Below, one piece after another: positions 48,429 through 59,259 of a stretch of 64,000 nucleotides of DNA. Made by a program: the position numbers and the translations under genes. Position 1 is the stretch's first letter, and every line of letters starts with the position of its first letter. The notes under the pieces are model-generated. The model was given only the letters and a program-made list of their open reading frames with translations, searched no databases and was not told the origin of the DNA. The stretch is from Ashinkailepas kermadecensis (taxonomy: Eukaryota; Arthropoda; Thecostraca; Neolepadidae): contig JAOTOM010004120.1 of NCBI GenBank assembly GCA_034440615.1, positions 159,501 to 223,500 of the forward strand, given 5' to 3'.

Positions 48429-51400
48429 CTGTGGTGCAGAGGCGCGATGACGATTCGTCTCAGTGCGTCGTGGTATGTCGAGAAACAGTCTGCATACTCG
48501 TGATTGCCATCTTGACGAAGGTTGTGAGGTGCGATTACGTGGGAATTTGCGATTGGAACACAAGGCAGCGGCGCCATCTAGCTGGGGAAATATATGAGAT
48601 GGAGCAGCGCCTTCTTTCATGCCGGTTTTTTTCCTCCATAAGCAATAAAACGCAGGCCATTCCAGGTGGTTTTTTTTTTACAGGTGCGAGCACAAGCACG
48701 CACAATGACTTTACTGCTTTGTGTTGTGGGTTAACGTGCTGGCCTCGTCCTCGATATAAGCATTGGTTGGACAGCATCCTGAGAGGCCAAGTTGGGCAGC
48801 TATGCGCGCTGAACTCACAGACGGTGTATCACGCTCAACTGGACATGCACCTTGAACAGCACCATAAGGTCGAACAAGTTCACCACCGCCCATTAATGAC
48901 TGCACGTGAGGTCAGCTAAGAACACTGACCTGGTGGTGCACGTAAGATCAGCTGGGCATGCTGACCTGGTGGTACACGTGAGGTCAGCTCGGAACACTGA
49001 CCTCGTAGTCGATACGGGGTCGGTTGAGCGCGATGTTGATGGTGTAGGTGGAGCTGTCGCAGTGGGGTCGCAGCTCCCGCTGACCGTCCGGTGTGTAGCG
49101 CACCACGAAATTTGCGCCAGCAAACGGAGGCTGTCGGGTAGGCCATCCAGGGTCAGCCGAGGTCATCGCTATCACTCAGAGTTCAAATGATCGTATGTCC
49201 AGAGGTCAAAAAAGTCATCGTTCTGCCGTTTACTCCGGTGACACAATTGCTAACTGAAAGAGGCCCAGAGGAGACACAAAAGCCAGTGCTGGCACTGTTA
49301 ATATACCTACCTATGCACCTACTCTCATTCTCTCTCGCCTCACTCAGAAAGCACTTATAAAAGTGATAAAAATGAGCAAAACAAGTTAAAAAAAACAAAA
49401 AACTTGTGCACCTTGTCCTTTTTGTCGCCTGAATGTTGGCGGAAATTAGGACAAGGATCATCTTGGCGAACGTTACGCTTACCGTCCAAACCGACGCGCC
49501 ATTGCGTTAGCATGCGGCGTCTCCCGGACCGCCGGTGTCTCACCGGTGACAAAATGAGACACTCAGGAATGTTGTCGAATTTTGGTCGTGAGCTTGGCAA
49601 ATGTGCTGCTGGCCCAAATTTGGTAGCGCCGGCGGAGATGGAAGCTCTCTTCTGAGCCAATGAGAATCGAGCGCATTGGGTGCTTGAGTTTTGCTTCGAA
49701 GGACGCGTTCTGTTTGGTCTCGTCTGTCTCGTCACGGTAACAGTTGCCTATCAAGTTCCTGCAACAGATACCTACCTAGGTGGTAGTAGGTGATTAAACT
49801 ATCCGTTCAGGAGCCGATTTTTGCAGAGATATAATCCTGAGAGAAGACTAGGCATGCCAAATATGCCTGGATCTACTGGCGTGGGCTCAGATCCAGATGA
49901 GCCTTGACAAGAAAGCATGGGGATAAAAAAAGCCAGCAAAGAGAGCAAGGCCTTCAACTTCAAACTGGCTCTCAAGGCAGATTGTGCAGTGTGGTGAAAA
50001 ATCCAAGGATGTGGTGGTGTGTGTAAATTCAGTGGTGAAAGAAGAAACCTGAAGCGGCACTGTGTATCAAAGCATCCATGGGCTAAAGAGCCATATCAAA
50101 TCCGCAATGATCCATTCGGTGTTGGAGGAAGGTGGAGACAGGCATGGAAAATTGGAGGTGAGTCTGGTAAATAAGGTTAAAGGAATTGTACCTTCAGTTC
50201 AGTTATACAAATGTGCTAGTACTGGATCTACCAGGCCAAATTCTGGTAGGAAATTGCCCTGAGCTCTCACCAAGTTGGTAGGTAGAGCCATTGTATTTAT
50301 CGGCTTGTATTACCTTTACACACAAAATGGTTTCTTCATTAAGAAAACCTTCTTTTCTGCATTGATTTATTTTGCAATGATGAAACAATTTCTCGAACAA
50401 ACCTAAAAACAATAATTAGATGATGTTGGAAGGAATATCTAAAAAATTATCTTATCAAGATCTTCAGATCAAGGCTTCAGAAGCCCCCCTGAAGTGTGTT
50501 TTGTGTGCCATTGCCAAATTCTGAGAGCTATTGAGCTGGAACTTTCTAAATTTCCCTAAATATTCATTGTACACATTTTGAGACCCTTTGGAAAATTTTG
50601 GTTGTACCGAAGAAGTGTCCAGGCAGTCATTTTGGGGGACATGTTGGTGCATTTCTCCCTTATTCATCCCCCTGAAATGCCTATGATTTTTGGGTATGAA
50701 CAACAGCTTAATGTATGTGAAAGGTCATTCTGCATCGAATGACATTTTCCCCATCAAATTTAAAAAAAAAAAAAAAAATATTATTTTTTATACTTGGCAT
50801 ACCTAACGTTCGGTTGTAGGAGCTGACAAGAAAGTGACAGTGCCAAGGAGTTTTCAACCTCATGTTCGCGACCTCCCCCCCCCTCCATTTTTAGCAAAAA
50901 CATCACCGGATTAGGCCTGTTTGTACCCTGGTATGCATCTCACGGTACGAACAATTCTGCTATGATCAACTTTAGCTGATATAGATGGTGCAGCATGTAA
51001 AATAAGGAGGGGGGGCTGCCTGTGCAGTAGGCACCCACGGTACCCCGCCTCCCTACGCCCATCGACGAACAAAAACTCAGATGCACGCCTGTTTTCCACG
51101 AAATGGTTACTGGCTGCCACTGGGGAATGGAGCCTTCCTTGTGGGTTTGACGGAAAAAAATGAGGCACATTTGAGTTCCTGAAATTGTCCGGTGACACAA
51201 CGGATACTTTTTTTACCTCTGCGTATGTCATTGGTGAGCAGCGCCGGATAGCTGACGAATGCTCTCATGGGCGTCACCATGGCTTTTGGTAGGAAAACGG
51301 GTAGCGAGATAATTTTTAAGTCAAATTTTACATGCAACGCCCTTGGCGTAATGCTAAATTTTGCGACGATTGAAAGACGAGTTCCCTGTCCACCACCGTG

Positions 51401-51783
51401 GCGCGACCCCCACGCGTGTCCTGAATGTGAGATGGCTTGATACATAGCCGGTTCATAATAACGTATTTTACCGGAGCCAAAGCAAGAAAAAAGCTAATAA
51501 TTCGAGGCATAGCAAGTGGGATAGCATACTACCGATGCAGGTTTTTAAATAACGTATCCAACATCAGAGTAGCAGCCATCCTCTTCCTTCCCAGCGTTTC
51601 CGGTGTAGAGTGGATTGGTCTCAGGTGCACACACACCTCCTTGACGTGGCCGTTGAAGACCTTCTGCTGGAGCGGCATCACGTATGTGTGCAGCACCTCC
51701 ATCCACTGGTCGTAGAGGCCCACCTGCTCCACCTGGATGTCGTCGGTCGGCACGGCGTCATACTCGATCAGCCGGCCCGGGTT
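48267..51783 (-). CDS. PLOD: Procollagen-lysine 2-oxoglutarate 5-dioxygenase (PLOD), last three exons
   Basis: PLOD enzymes hydroxylate collagen lysines in the ER using Fe(II), 2-oxoglutarate and ascorbate. Three minus-strand exons join in phase: A 51783-51637, B 49130-49002, C 48428-48267, giving 145 C-terminal residues of a protein normally about 700-760 long. Exon A has [13 protein letters not shown] and [16 protein letters not shown] has [15 protein letters not shown] then [17 protein letters not shown] has [33 protein letters not shown] and [14 protein letters not shown]. The iron ligands are preserved: His and Asp of HCD in B, and the second His of THEH in C fifty residues later. The 2-oxoglutarate Arg is in GTR, ten residues on. 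The middle residue of the HxD motif is Cys instead of the usual His. I see no earlier exons up to 57 kb. Confidence 0.9.
48905..49001 (-). repeat. 36-bp tandem repeat starting at the PLOD exon B donor
   Basis: On the minus strand, GTCAGTGTTCCGAGCTGACC then TCACGTGTACCACCAG is followed by two similar units. Each starts with a donor-like AG|GTCAG, so three potential donors stand in tandem; the first directly follows GACTACGAG. Confidence 0.85.
49002..49130 (-). CDS. PLOD: PLOD exon B
   Basis: Acceptor CCCGACAG, then 43 codons from [12 protein letters not shown] to RIDYE, donor GAG|GTCAGT, phase 0 at both ends. It contains the HxD iron motif ([16 protein letters not shown]) at the position expected for the family. 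Confidence 0.9.
49140..51600. other. PLOD intron A-B with a possible C2H2 zinc-finger remnant
   Basis: At about 50005-50075 (plus strand) a frame reads [20 protein letters not shown] then KH, a CX3C...HX4H pattern like a C2H2 finger, with stops nearby; it looks like a decayed fragment. A poly-A run lies at 50761-50779. The rest shows no gene. Confidence 0.35.
51637..51783 (-). CDS. PLOD: PLOD exon A
   Basis: Acceptor GTGCGCCGCAG, then 49 codons from [15 protein letters not shown] to NGHVKE, donor GAG|GTGTGT, phase 0. It matches the family segment GGYENVPT.D......G....W...L..YI.P.T.K...GY. Confidence 0.88.
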
Positions 51784-51884
51784 CTGCGGCGCACACGGCA
51801 GAACGTCACTGGCCGTGCCCATGGTGAACGACAGTCAACGGTTATCACCTGGTGTACGTGGTCAGTAGCACGTGTCACCAGACC

Positions 51885-52600
51885 CAGGATGGCACCAATA
51901 CCTACCCATGATACATCTGGACACATGGTGCCCAGCATGGTCAGCTTACCGAGCTAGACCCAGGATGCCCCAACACCTACCCATGATACATCTGGACACA
52001 TGGTGCCCAGCATGGTCAGCTTACCGAGCTAGACCCAGGATGGCCCCAACACCTACCCATGATACATCTGGACACATGGTGCCCAGCATGGTCAGCTTAC
52101 CGAGCTAGACCCAGGATGGCCCCAACACCTACCCATGATACATCTGGACACATGGTGCCCAGCATGGTCAGCTTACCGAGCTAGACCCAGGATGGCCATA
52201 ATACCTACCCATGATACATCTGGACACATGGTGCCCAGCATGGTCAGCTTACCGAGCTAGACCCAGGATGGCCATACTACCTACCCATGATACATCTGGA
52301 CACATGGTGCCCAGCATGGTCAGCTTACCGAGCTAGACCCAGGATGGCCATAATACCTACCCATGATACATCTGGACACATGGTGCCCAGCATGGTCAGC
52401 TTACCGAGCTAGACCCAGGATGGCCATACTACCTACCCATGATACATCTGGACACATGGTACTCAGCATGGTCAGCTTACCTAGCTAGACCCAGGATGGC
52501 CCCAACACATGTGTCCAGATGTATCGGTACGATACATCTGGACACGTCGCCCAGGATGTTCATCTTACCGGCTAGACCCAGGATGGCCCCAACACCTGCC
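51885..52600 (-). repeat. 76-bp minisatellite upstream of PLOD exon A
   Basis: About nine units of 76 bp (plus strand GACCCAGGATGGCCCCAACA, CCTACCCATGATACATCTGG, GGTCAGCTTACCGAGCTA). On the gene's own strand each unit contains CTCG|GTAAGC, a strong donor-like sequence. It starts about 100 bp from the exon A acceptor. The last units near 52500-52620 are rearranged. Confidence 0.95.
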
Positions 52601-52639
52601 CATGATGCATCTGGACATATGGTTCCGTGGATGGTCATC

Positions 52640-53148
52640 TTATCGTGCTTCATCATCTGGATCTGTTCGTGTTTGTGATGTATTTCATGAAATTGTTTTT
52701 GTGTATACTGAACAAAAAAATTGCTTCGAGTTCTGCGGTGCGTGTGCTGTATCAGGCAGACGGACACGTAAGGTGACCCGGGGCAGTGCTGTACCAGTCT
52801 GCTATGTTGTGTTTGATTTGGAGCCCTCGGTATAGATTATGTTATAATTTGTGTATTGTGATGAGAATTACCGAAAAGGTTCCTGTATTTCTATGTAGGT
52901 GCAGGTGTGCTTTTGCTGATCTATTAGGCGTGCTGTGGCCTGTGGGTGTTTTGTTTCCACCATGCTGTGGTGGGTGAGAGTGGTTGTGTGATGGGAAGTG
53001 ATGTGTAGGTAGTTTGCATTTAGGTGTATGCGGCATCCTATTGCTGTCTTGAGTGGTGGTGCATTGATGAGTTGGTGCTTGCGTCTGGCGTACATTTTGA
53101 GTGCCTGCATACATGGGTGGTGTCGAATGAATTGTTGTGTGGTGGTAC
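52640..53148. other. Intergenic or intronic, no gene recognised
   Basis: TG-rich sequence with no recognisable PLOD exon on the minus strand. Confidence 0.35.
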
Positions 53149-53913
53149 CTAGGAAATGCTTCTGTACCTACTTCTGTGCTGTAATTGTGGTAGGTGGTTG
53201 CAAATGTTAAGTGAGTTTGTTGGTGATGTTATGCATGCCCCTGTGGTAATTTTGAGAAATTTATTTGTAATTTTGTTGAGAATTTGGAGAATTTTCGGAG
53301 GTGTTTTCGAAAAGTAGGGGTCCGTATTCATGATTGGTCGAATGATTGATTTATATAGTGTCATGGGTATATGTCTGCATGATCCCCAAGTTGTGCCGAT
53401 AGTGATCGTAGAAGATTTGCTATTTTTATGCGTGCTTCCGGATATTTAAGACGTGGGACCGAAAGGTAACTTGTCGGTATAATGCAATGCCTAAGAATTT
53501 TGCGGTGGTAACGAAAGGTATGGTGTATGGTCTAATTTAAGTGGTTGTAAATATGCGTGCTTCTTGTGGCCAAAAAAACATGCAGTTGAATATCTAAGGT
53601 GCAATGTGTGCTAGTTTGCTAGTATTCAGTAGTGCTAGTTTGCTGTATGCTTCTATAAGTGCGCGTAGTAGTGTTCCTAGTGCGTTTTTTTGGTGTTTTG
53701 TGTGATGTCTCAAGTACGATATCACCTGCATATAGTACGATTTTGACCGAGACAGTGTCTGTGATGACAAAATTTAAACAGATAATGAAAATGAGTGCTA
53801 GGCAGTGAATCAATGGTGGGGAATTTGGTGTCCGAGGAGTGCAGCACAATTTTCAATTGAAATGATCGACTTAGTCGGTAGAAATGAAGATAATGTGCCA
53901 GACGTCCCGGCAT
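53149..53913 (-). pseudogene. Jockey-like LINE reverse transcriptase fragment
   Basis: Minus-strand frames give a C-terminal reverse transcriptase segment (LYKSIIRPIM, FSKTPPKILQILNKITNKFL, TSPTNSLNI...LPQLQ). Upstream is a degraded catalytic box, VLYAGDIVL, where YADD would be expected. Frames are broken and both ends missing. Confidence 0.7.
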
Positions 53914-53929
53914 GTTTGTTATGCAAATG

Positions 53930-54780
53930 TTGCAATAGTATTATGTTGATAGCCATCGGCTTCACTCGGTCAGGCCTCGGGCTTTCCAAACGTCTACCGG
54001 ATACTTTTCCATCTTCGCTGCTGAAGCAGTGGCCATCCTGGTCGCTTTCTCCGTTCTAAAGAAGCGTAAAACGAGAAACATGGTAATTTGCTGAGACTCC
54101 AAATCAGTCCTTCAGTCAATCAGCAACACTCACGAGTGGCCGCATCCAGCCGTTGGTCGAATCCAACAAGCCGTGGCCCGCAACGTAAAGAACATTTTCC
54201 TCCTCTGGATTCCGGGTCACAACATTCCAGGAAACGAGCAAACAGATGCGCTGGAAAAGCAAGCCCTAACATCGACCACCTATCCCAACATGGAATATTC
54301 GACAGACGATTGCAAAGCACTCCAACAACGCCACATACGTAAGCATCACCAAAATACATACACAACACAACTCTACACCTCACCGCTCCAACCACACTTA
54401 CCACATTAAATCAACGTTAGACACATGGAACACGTCAAACCAATCACATCGCTACAAGGAAGTCATCCTCACTAGACTTAGAACTGGTTGCACAAAACTT
54501 ATATAGTCTCAACTGCAGGATGACCACTATGCAACACCTACAACAACACGACATACGCCACGTCCTGCTAGACTGTAGTAGCTAATGTTCAAAGACAACC
54601 AAATAAGGCTTCCTGTTAAAGAGGGCACCACCCTCTCGCTTACATCGCTTCTTGGTGACAAACACGCAGAACTCCTTCAATTTCTACCACCAGACCAGCA
54701 GGAGCATTGTAAACACCACACCACCTACACGCACTGCATGCCCGCGTCACCACTCGTATAAGTATCATAAATAGTCGCAC
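53930..54780 (+). pseudogene. I-like LINE RNase H and C-terminal fragment
   Basis: Plus-strand frames give IFAAEAVAIL-like sequence near 54010, then NIFLLWIPGHNIPGNEQTDA (RNase H His/Asp region), a LTRLRTGCTKL segment near 54470 and SLLGDKHAELLQFLPP at about 54640-54690. The last two correspond to ARLRLGHTKL and SLLGDKHPELLELLF in the 1.6-6.9 kb LINE, so this is a related but different family, inverted relative to the adjacent minus-strand fragment. Confidence 0.75.
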
Positions 54781-55229
54781 ACGAATGGCATGGAACGCGC
54801 ATGAGCCGAATCGTTTTACAACTCGAAATCAATGGCTACCAAGCAGTGTCATCGGATGTAGATGAGCCCACTTGCTTTAGCGTACCATTGGATGTAGATG
54901 GGCCGAATTACAAAACACCGTGCTAACCTCACACACATCCCTGTACGAATGCATGTTGCTAGCTACCAACACGCGGGCAGCCGGCATGAGAGGCGGTGTG
55001 GGTAATTGCCTCCTTGTCCGCACGATAAAGATCCATCGGTGCTTTTCGACAAGAGCAGAATAATGTCAGCGGCTGGCAAAATCAACGTACTTGCCACCTC
55101 TCCCCAATAATTATTGAGTAGGATTCAAGTAAACTAAGTTTGATAGAAACCGTCCAAGCCACCCGGCTGAAGGTACCCCCACCCACCCAACAGCCTTCAG
55201 CAACTTCACGTCACACACACACACACACA
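54781..55229. other. Intergenic, local duplication and (CA)n
   Basis: A short duplicated segment lies at about 54850-54905 (TCGGATGTAGATGAGCC and TTGGATGTAGATGGGCC). A (CA)10 run occupies 55211-55230. No gene seen. Confidence 0.5.
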
Positions 55230-55370
55230 CTATAACGTAAACTCCTTTAACGCAAATGTATACTTGTTCGGACTTTGCTTGCAAAATCCACTCGCTCTGA
55301 AGGCGGTGCAAATGATCTTTACGGCCCGGCACACCCCTAAACACACTCGCCCTTCTTTTGTATCATTGTC
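55230..55370. repeat. Dispersed repeat, copy 2 (unknown family)
   Basis: Shares ordered blocks with 16158-16290 (CTATAACGTAA, AACGCAAATGTATACTTG, GCTTGCAAAATCC, AAGGCGGTGCAA). It starts directly after the (CA)n run, which may mark an element end. Confidence 0.6.
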
Positions 55371-56149
55371 TCCATGCAACATAAGGCGTCATCCCCAATT
55401 CTACACATATTTGTAGGTGTCTGCAAATTGTTATTAACAGTCAACATTGGGAGAATGTGGCAAGAGCCCTCCCAAATTATACCCCCAAATCACACCAAGC
55501 TCCACCTTGAGTCTATAAGACATGCAACATGCTGTCAGCAGTGCCGGGCACAGACGCCGTGGCAAATGTCCGACTCCACTAAAGGCCGCTGGTCAGGCCG
55601 AGCTCTCAAACCTCCAAGTCGGTGCGGCTGGTGAGCTGACCCGACCCCGTGCAGTTGGCGCGGCTTGTGCCCGTGCAGTGAATTGGTGATCGACGGCGGT
55701 ACTCGAGGGCGATCGTTTGGGAAGGCAGTGTGGTGCCGTTGCGTGCTGCCCTCTACCGCAGAGGGTAGGAATCAGTGTTTGGTTGGTCTACCGCATGTGC
55801 CGCTGTGCAAAGCCCTGGCATAATCGTGGTATCGGCGCGCGCGTGCGGACATCCGTTGTCCGGTAACATTATCAGTATCGCACGGAGAATATACCGGGTC
55901 GTAAATGCCAATCGTACGAGAGCCGTGGTAACGAATCACAAGCTATGAACAGGAATATTGAAAAGGCAGTAATGAGACGCCTTACCTTTCACTTAGCTGC
56001 CCTGAGAACATCAGACCTGTCAATTGCCACTAGCCAAGCATTTCACCATAACAGCACGAATGCGACATCCTCCAGCCAATGGAGGATGTCGCATTGGCAC
56101 CAAAATCGTCTCCTACTGTGACCTACTAGCCACCGGCACCAAGCTTGCC
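55371..56149. other. Intergenic, short hairpin
   Basis: AATGCGACATCCTCCAGCCA and TGGAGGATGTCGCATT at about 56069-56096 form a perfect inverted repeat. No gene recognised. Confidence 0.5.
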
Positions 56150-56480
56150 GTCTGACCCATTGGACTTCAGCCCCACCTGCGCCAAACTAGAGACGTCTGA
56201 CCCATACCGAACCAGACATCCAACCCGCCGGCACCCAACTTGACATCTGACCCATTGGACTTCAGCCCCACCTGCGCCAAACTAGAGACGTCTGACCCAC
56301 ACCGAACCAGACATCTAACCCGCCGGCACCAAACCACAGGCGTCCGACCCACCGAACCTACCCTTCATCGCCACCAAACCAGAGACTTCGACCCGCCGGT
56401 CTTCATTCACCGGCGCCAGACCAAACGTCTGACACACCGGACGTATCTGAACCCCACCGGTGCCAGACCGGACGCTTGAC
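56150..56480. repeat. Degenerate tandem repeat 3' of PLOD exon C'
   Basis: A roughly 100-bp unit (GACCCATTGGACTTCAGCCC, CACCTGCGCCAAACTAGAGA, CGTCTGACCCA, ACCGAACCAGACATC) is present twice almost intact at 56155-56320 and then as shorter diverged pieces. Confidence 0.75.
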
Positions 56481-56516
56481 CCACCGACGGCCGAGAAAGG
56501 CCACCACGGTACCTCG

Positions 56517-56522
56517 TTTATT
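56517..56522 (-). terminator. PLOD: Possible polyadenylation signal for PLOD exon C'
   Basis: AATAAA on the minus strand about 660 bases after the exon C' stop codon. The distance is plausible but nothing else supports it. Confidence 0.25.
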
Positions 56523-57183
56523 TGAAAACAGGTGCGGCACACAATCAGTTCTGCTGGACTGCCTTCCAGTCGGCAGCAGCACCAGGGACTAGCAGTGGCT
56601 GAGTGACAGCAGGTGGCTGACGAGACGCCGGCTGGACTGAACGACACGGCTGCCATCGGTCCGGCCAACGCTGGTCTACGTCAGGCACTGCAACACGAAC
56701 CTCACAAGGAGTACACCAATAGGTGCCCTTGCTCCCGGCCCCGTCAGTATAAACATGTCAAGAAAAGCAGTCTAAAAGCCCAACAGGAGCAAGCTGACGT
56801 GGGTGTAGTGGAGGAGACCACTTAATCTCTTAAAAATAATAATAATCTCACTCGCAAAATCATTTGAGAGCGTTTCATAATTATTACAATGTCACACGCA
56901 GTGAACACGATAATCAACGTCCATCGATCGTGACCAGATATTTACCGGTGAGCCTACACGACACCCAGCCAGTTCCACCTCAAGACCTCCGTCACAAACC
57001 AACATAACGCCGGGTCGTTGGCGAACACCAGGTCGCACGCCAATTCCTCTACACAAAAAGCACCGCAAGCCTCGCCTATGGGTACAAACCGAACCGCACG
57101 CACCGATCGTCACTGCAATGCCTCAAAACCAATGCCGCTGCATGAACCGGTCGGCCGGCCAGTGCAGACGGAGCGGACACGAC

Positions 57184-57339
57184 TCAGGGGTCAATAAACG
57201 AGATCATGATGTAGCGCGTGCCGGCCGTGGTGGGCAGGCCCTCGTGGAAGTGCGTTAGCCGGCCGGGGTGCATCAGCATCCAGCCGGGCCGCGAATGCAT
57301 CACCGAGCAGTTGTAGCGCAGGAACTTGCAGCCGCCGCC
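57184..57339 (-). CDS. PLOD: Second PLOD terminal exon (C')
   Basis: Acceptor GGCGGCCAG, then 51 codons and [48 protein letters not shown]. The distal iron His (second His of THFH) and the 2-oxoglutarate Arg (GTR) are at the same positions as in exon C at 48267-48428. It is closer to vertebrate PLOD (KFLRYNCS, ending IDP) than exon C is. Its partner exons lie beyond 64 kb or are absent: to its 5' side are only minisatellite and a CR1 insertion. It is either the end of a tandem PLOD paralogue or an alternative last exon of the same gene. Confidence 0.88.
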   Translation of the reverse strand, partial: GGGCKFLRYNCSVMHSRPGWMLMHPGRLTHFHEGLPTTAGTRYIMISFIDP

Positions 57340-57344
57340 CTGGC

Positions 57345-57690
57345 CGCCACACACGTCAGCGTTACGTCACGTCACACCGCAACACGTCAGCGTCGCGCCA
57401 CATCACACCTCAACACGTCAGCGTCACGTCACACCGCAACACGTCAGCGTCGCGCCACATCACACCTCAACACGTCAGCGTCACATCACACCGCAACACG
57501 TCAGCGTCACGTTACATCACACCGCAACACGTCAGCGTCACGCCACATCACACCTCAACACGTCAGGGTCACGTCACAACACAATACGCCAGCGTCACGT
57601 CACGTCACACCGCAACACGTCAGCGTCACGTCACGTCACACCGCAACACGTCATCGTCACGCCACATCACACCTCAAGTTAGCCGCCAGG
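57345..57690 (-). repeat. CGTCA/CACGTCAGCG minisatellite abutting the PLOD exon C' acceptor
   Basis: Units of 26-31 bp (CGTCACATCACACCGCAACA then CGTCAG) start within ten bases of the exon C' acceptor. The array is interrupted by the CR1 element and continues at 62275-64000. Confidence 0.95.
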
Positions 57691-58162
57691 TGTCAAGGTG
57701 GAAACACGTCGGTGTGGAGCTCCTACTTACCAGATAAGTCGTTGCAGAACCGGGCAATATACTAGGCTAAACTGTGGATAGGTATTTAGCAATTACTTCT
57801 GTGCATATATTTGCATAGTTTTATCTCATAAGTTTCTTTTTTAACAAGCAGATTAGACTATTTCAACCTAGCGACGCTGCCCAGCGCCATTTTGTCTTTA
57901 GGTTAATGTCTGTCTTTGACTAGTGCGTCAGTGTTTTCAGCTATTTATTTCATTTTTGGCAGTTGTTTAGCGAGTGATTTCTTCTTTCTTTAAAACCACA
58001 GTCAACTTTCTGCAAAGTAATTACCTTGTAAGTGCTGCATAGTTAGGAACTAGCATACACCTAAGCTTTGTCGGTTATTTTGCTCTGCTCTGTTATTTTG
58101 TAAATCATTTTGCAGCAAGTTACTTTTCAATCTAAATCTAGGAATAAGCTGCAGCCTTTAGG

Positions 58163-59121
58163 ATGGTTACTACCAGGATGCAGGCACTAGAGGATGAGGT
58201 TAGGGCCCTTAGGGCAGAGCTTTCCAAGCTCAAAGCTTCCCTTGCTGCACAGGGCAGGCAAGAAAGGGCAACATGTAGGGGTCAGTCAGTAGCAGGGGCA
58301 TCCTATGCCCAGGTGGTCACAGGCCACCAGGTAACTGAAGCTTCCCCTGCTGTGGAGGTGGCAGGGATATCTGAAGAGAGAAGTGTTCCTAGTGAACAGA
58401 AGATTTCTAGTTGCAGCGCACAGGAGGGGCAGTGGTTTAAAGTCAGGGGTGGAGGATTTGGAGGCGTGAGCCTAAGCAAGGGGGCAGTGAGTGGCAGGTG
58501 CTAGGTGGTAGGAGTGGGAAGCAACCTAGTCAAGCAGCTCAACAGGCAGGCGTAGTAACATCCAATAGGTTCCAGGCATTGGAGGACTACCCCCAGGATA
58601 GTGATAGTGATAGCAGCAAGGAGAAAGTGCTAGTCGTAGGAGACTCTCGTGTGCGGAATTTAGATAGGGTATTCTGTAAAGGTCGGAGAGGTAGGAGGTG
58701 CATCACCAGGCCTGGTGCCAAGGTCAAAGACCTGGTCCCAGTGGTGGCACAGGCCACCAGTGAGAACCAGTTTAGTGCAGTTGTAGTGCAGGTAGGAGTG
58801 AACAACATAGGTCCTGCTAGGAGTGAGGAGCTGCTGCAGGACTACAGGGCCCTCTTGGCCACCCTGAAGCAAAGCAATAGCAGAGTTATTGTGACAGCAA
58901 TTCTGCCTAGGGCTGGAGTCTCCCCTGAGTGGAGCTCTAGGGCACTGGCAGCCAATGCCAGGGTAGGTAGGCTCTGTAATGAGTTAGGTTTGACCTTTGT
59001 TGACAAGTGGTGCAGGTTTTACGGCTCATGGGACCTCTATCAGAGGGATGGCCTGCACTTCTCTGAGCAGGGGGTGCAAGTGTTAAGCAAAGTATATGAA
59101 CATGTCCTTCAGGGAAACTAG
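58163..59121 (+). pseudogene. CR1 ORF1: coiled coil plus SGNH/GDSL-type esterase, one frameshift
   Basis: The first part (58163-58504) begins MVTTRMQALEDEVRALRAEL, a leucine-heptad coiled coil. After a frame change near 58500 the second part encodes an SGNH hydrolase: VLVVGDSRVRNLD (catalytic Ser block), VVQVGVNNIG (Asn block) and RDGLHFSEQG (Asp and His). Esterase domains in ORF1 are known in CR1/L2-type LINEs. It is not a host gene. Confidence 0.88.
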
Positions 59122-59259
59122 ATAATGGGGTGGGGAGGGAAGAATTGGCATTGCCAGCTCAGGGATATGCCAATAGTGACAGCATAGGCAATAGAACCTC
59201 ACAGTCAGCAAATAGGGATAGCAGTAGATCAAGGGGGCAGAGGGGTAGCTCATCCAGAG

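Noticed and set aside
58498..59121. A host GDSL esterase gene
   Set aside because: It lies directly before a CR1 endonuclease/reverse transcriptase ORF, where such an esterase is a known ORF1 domain.
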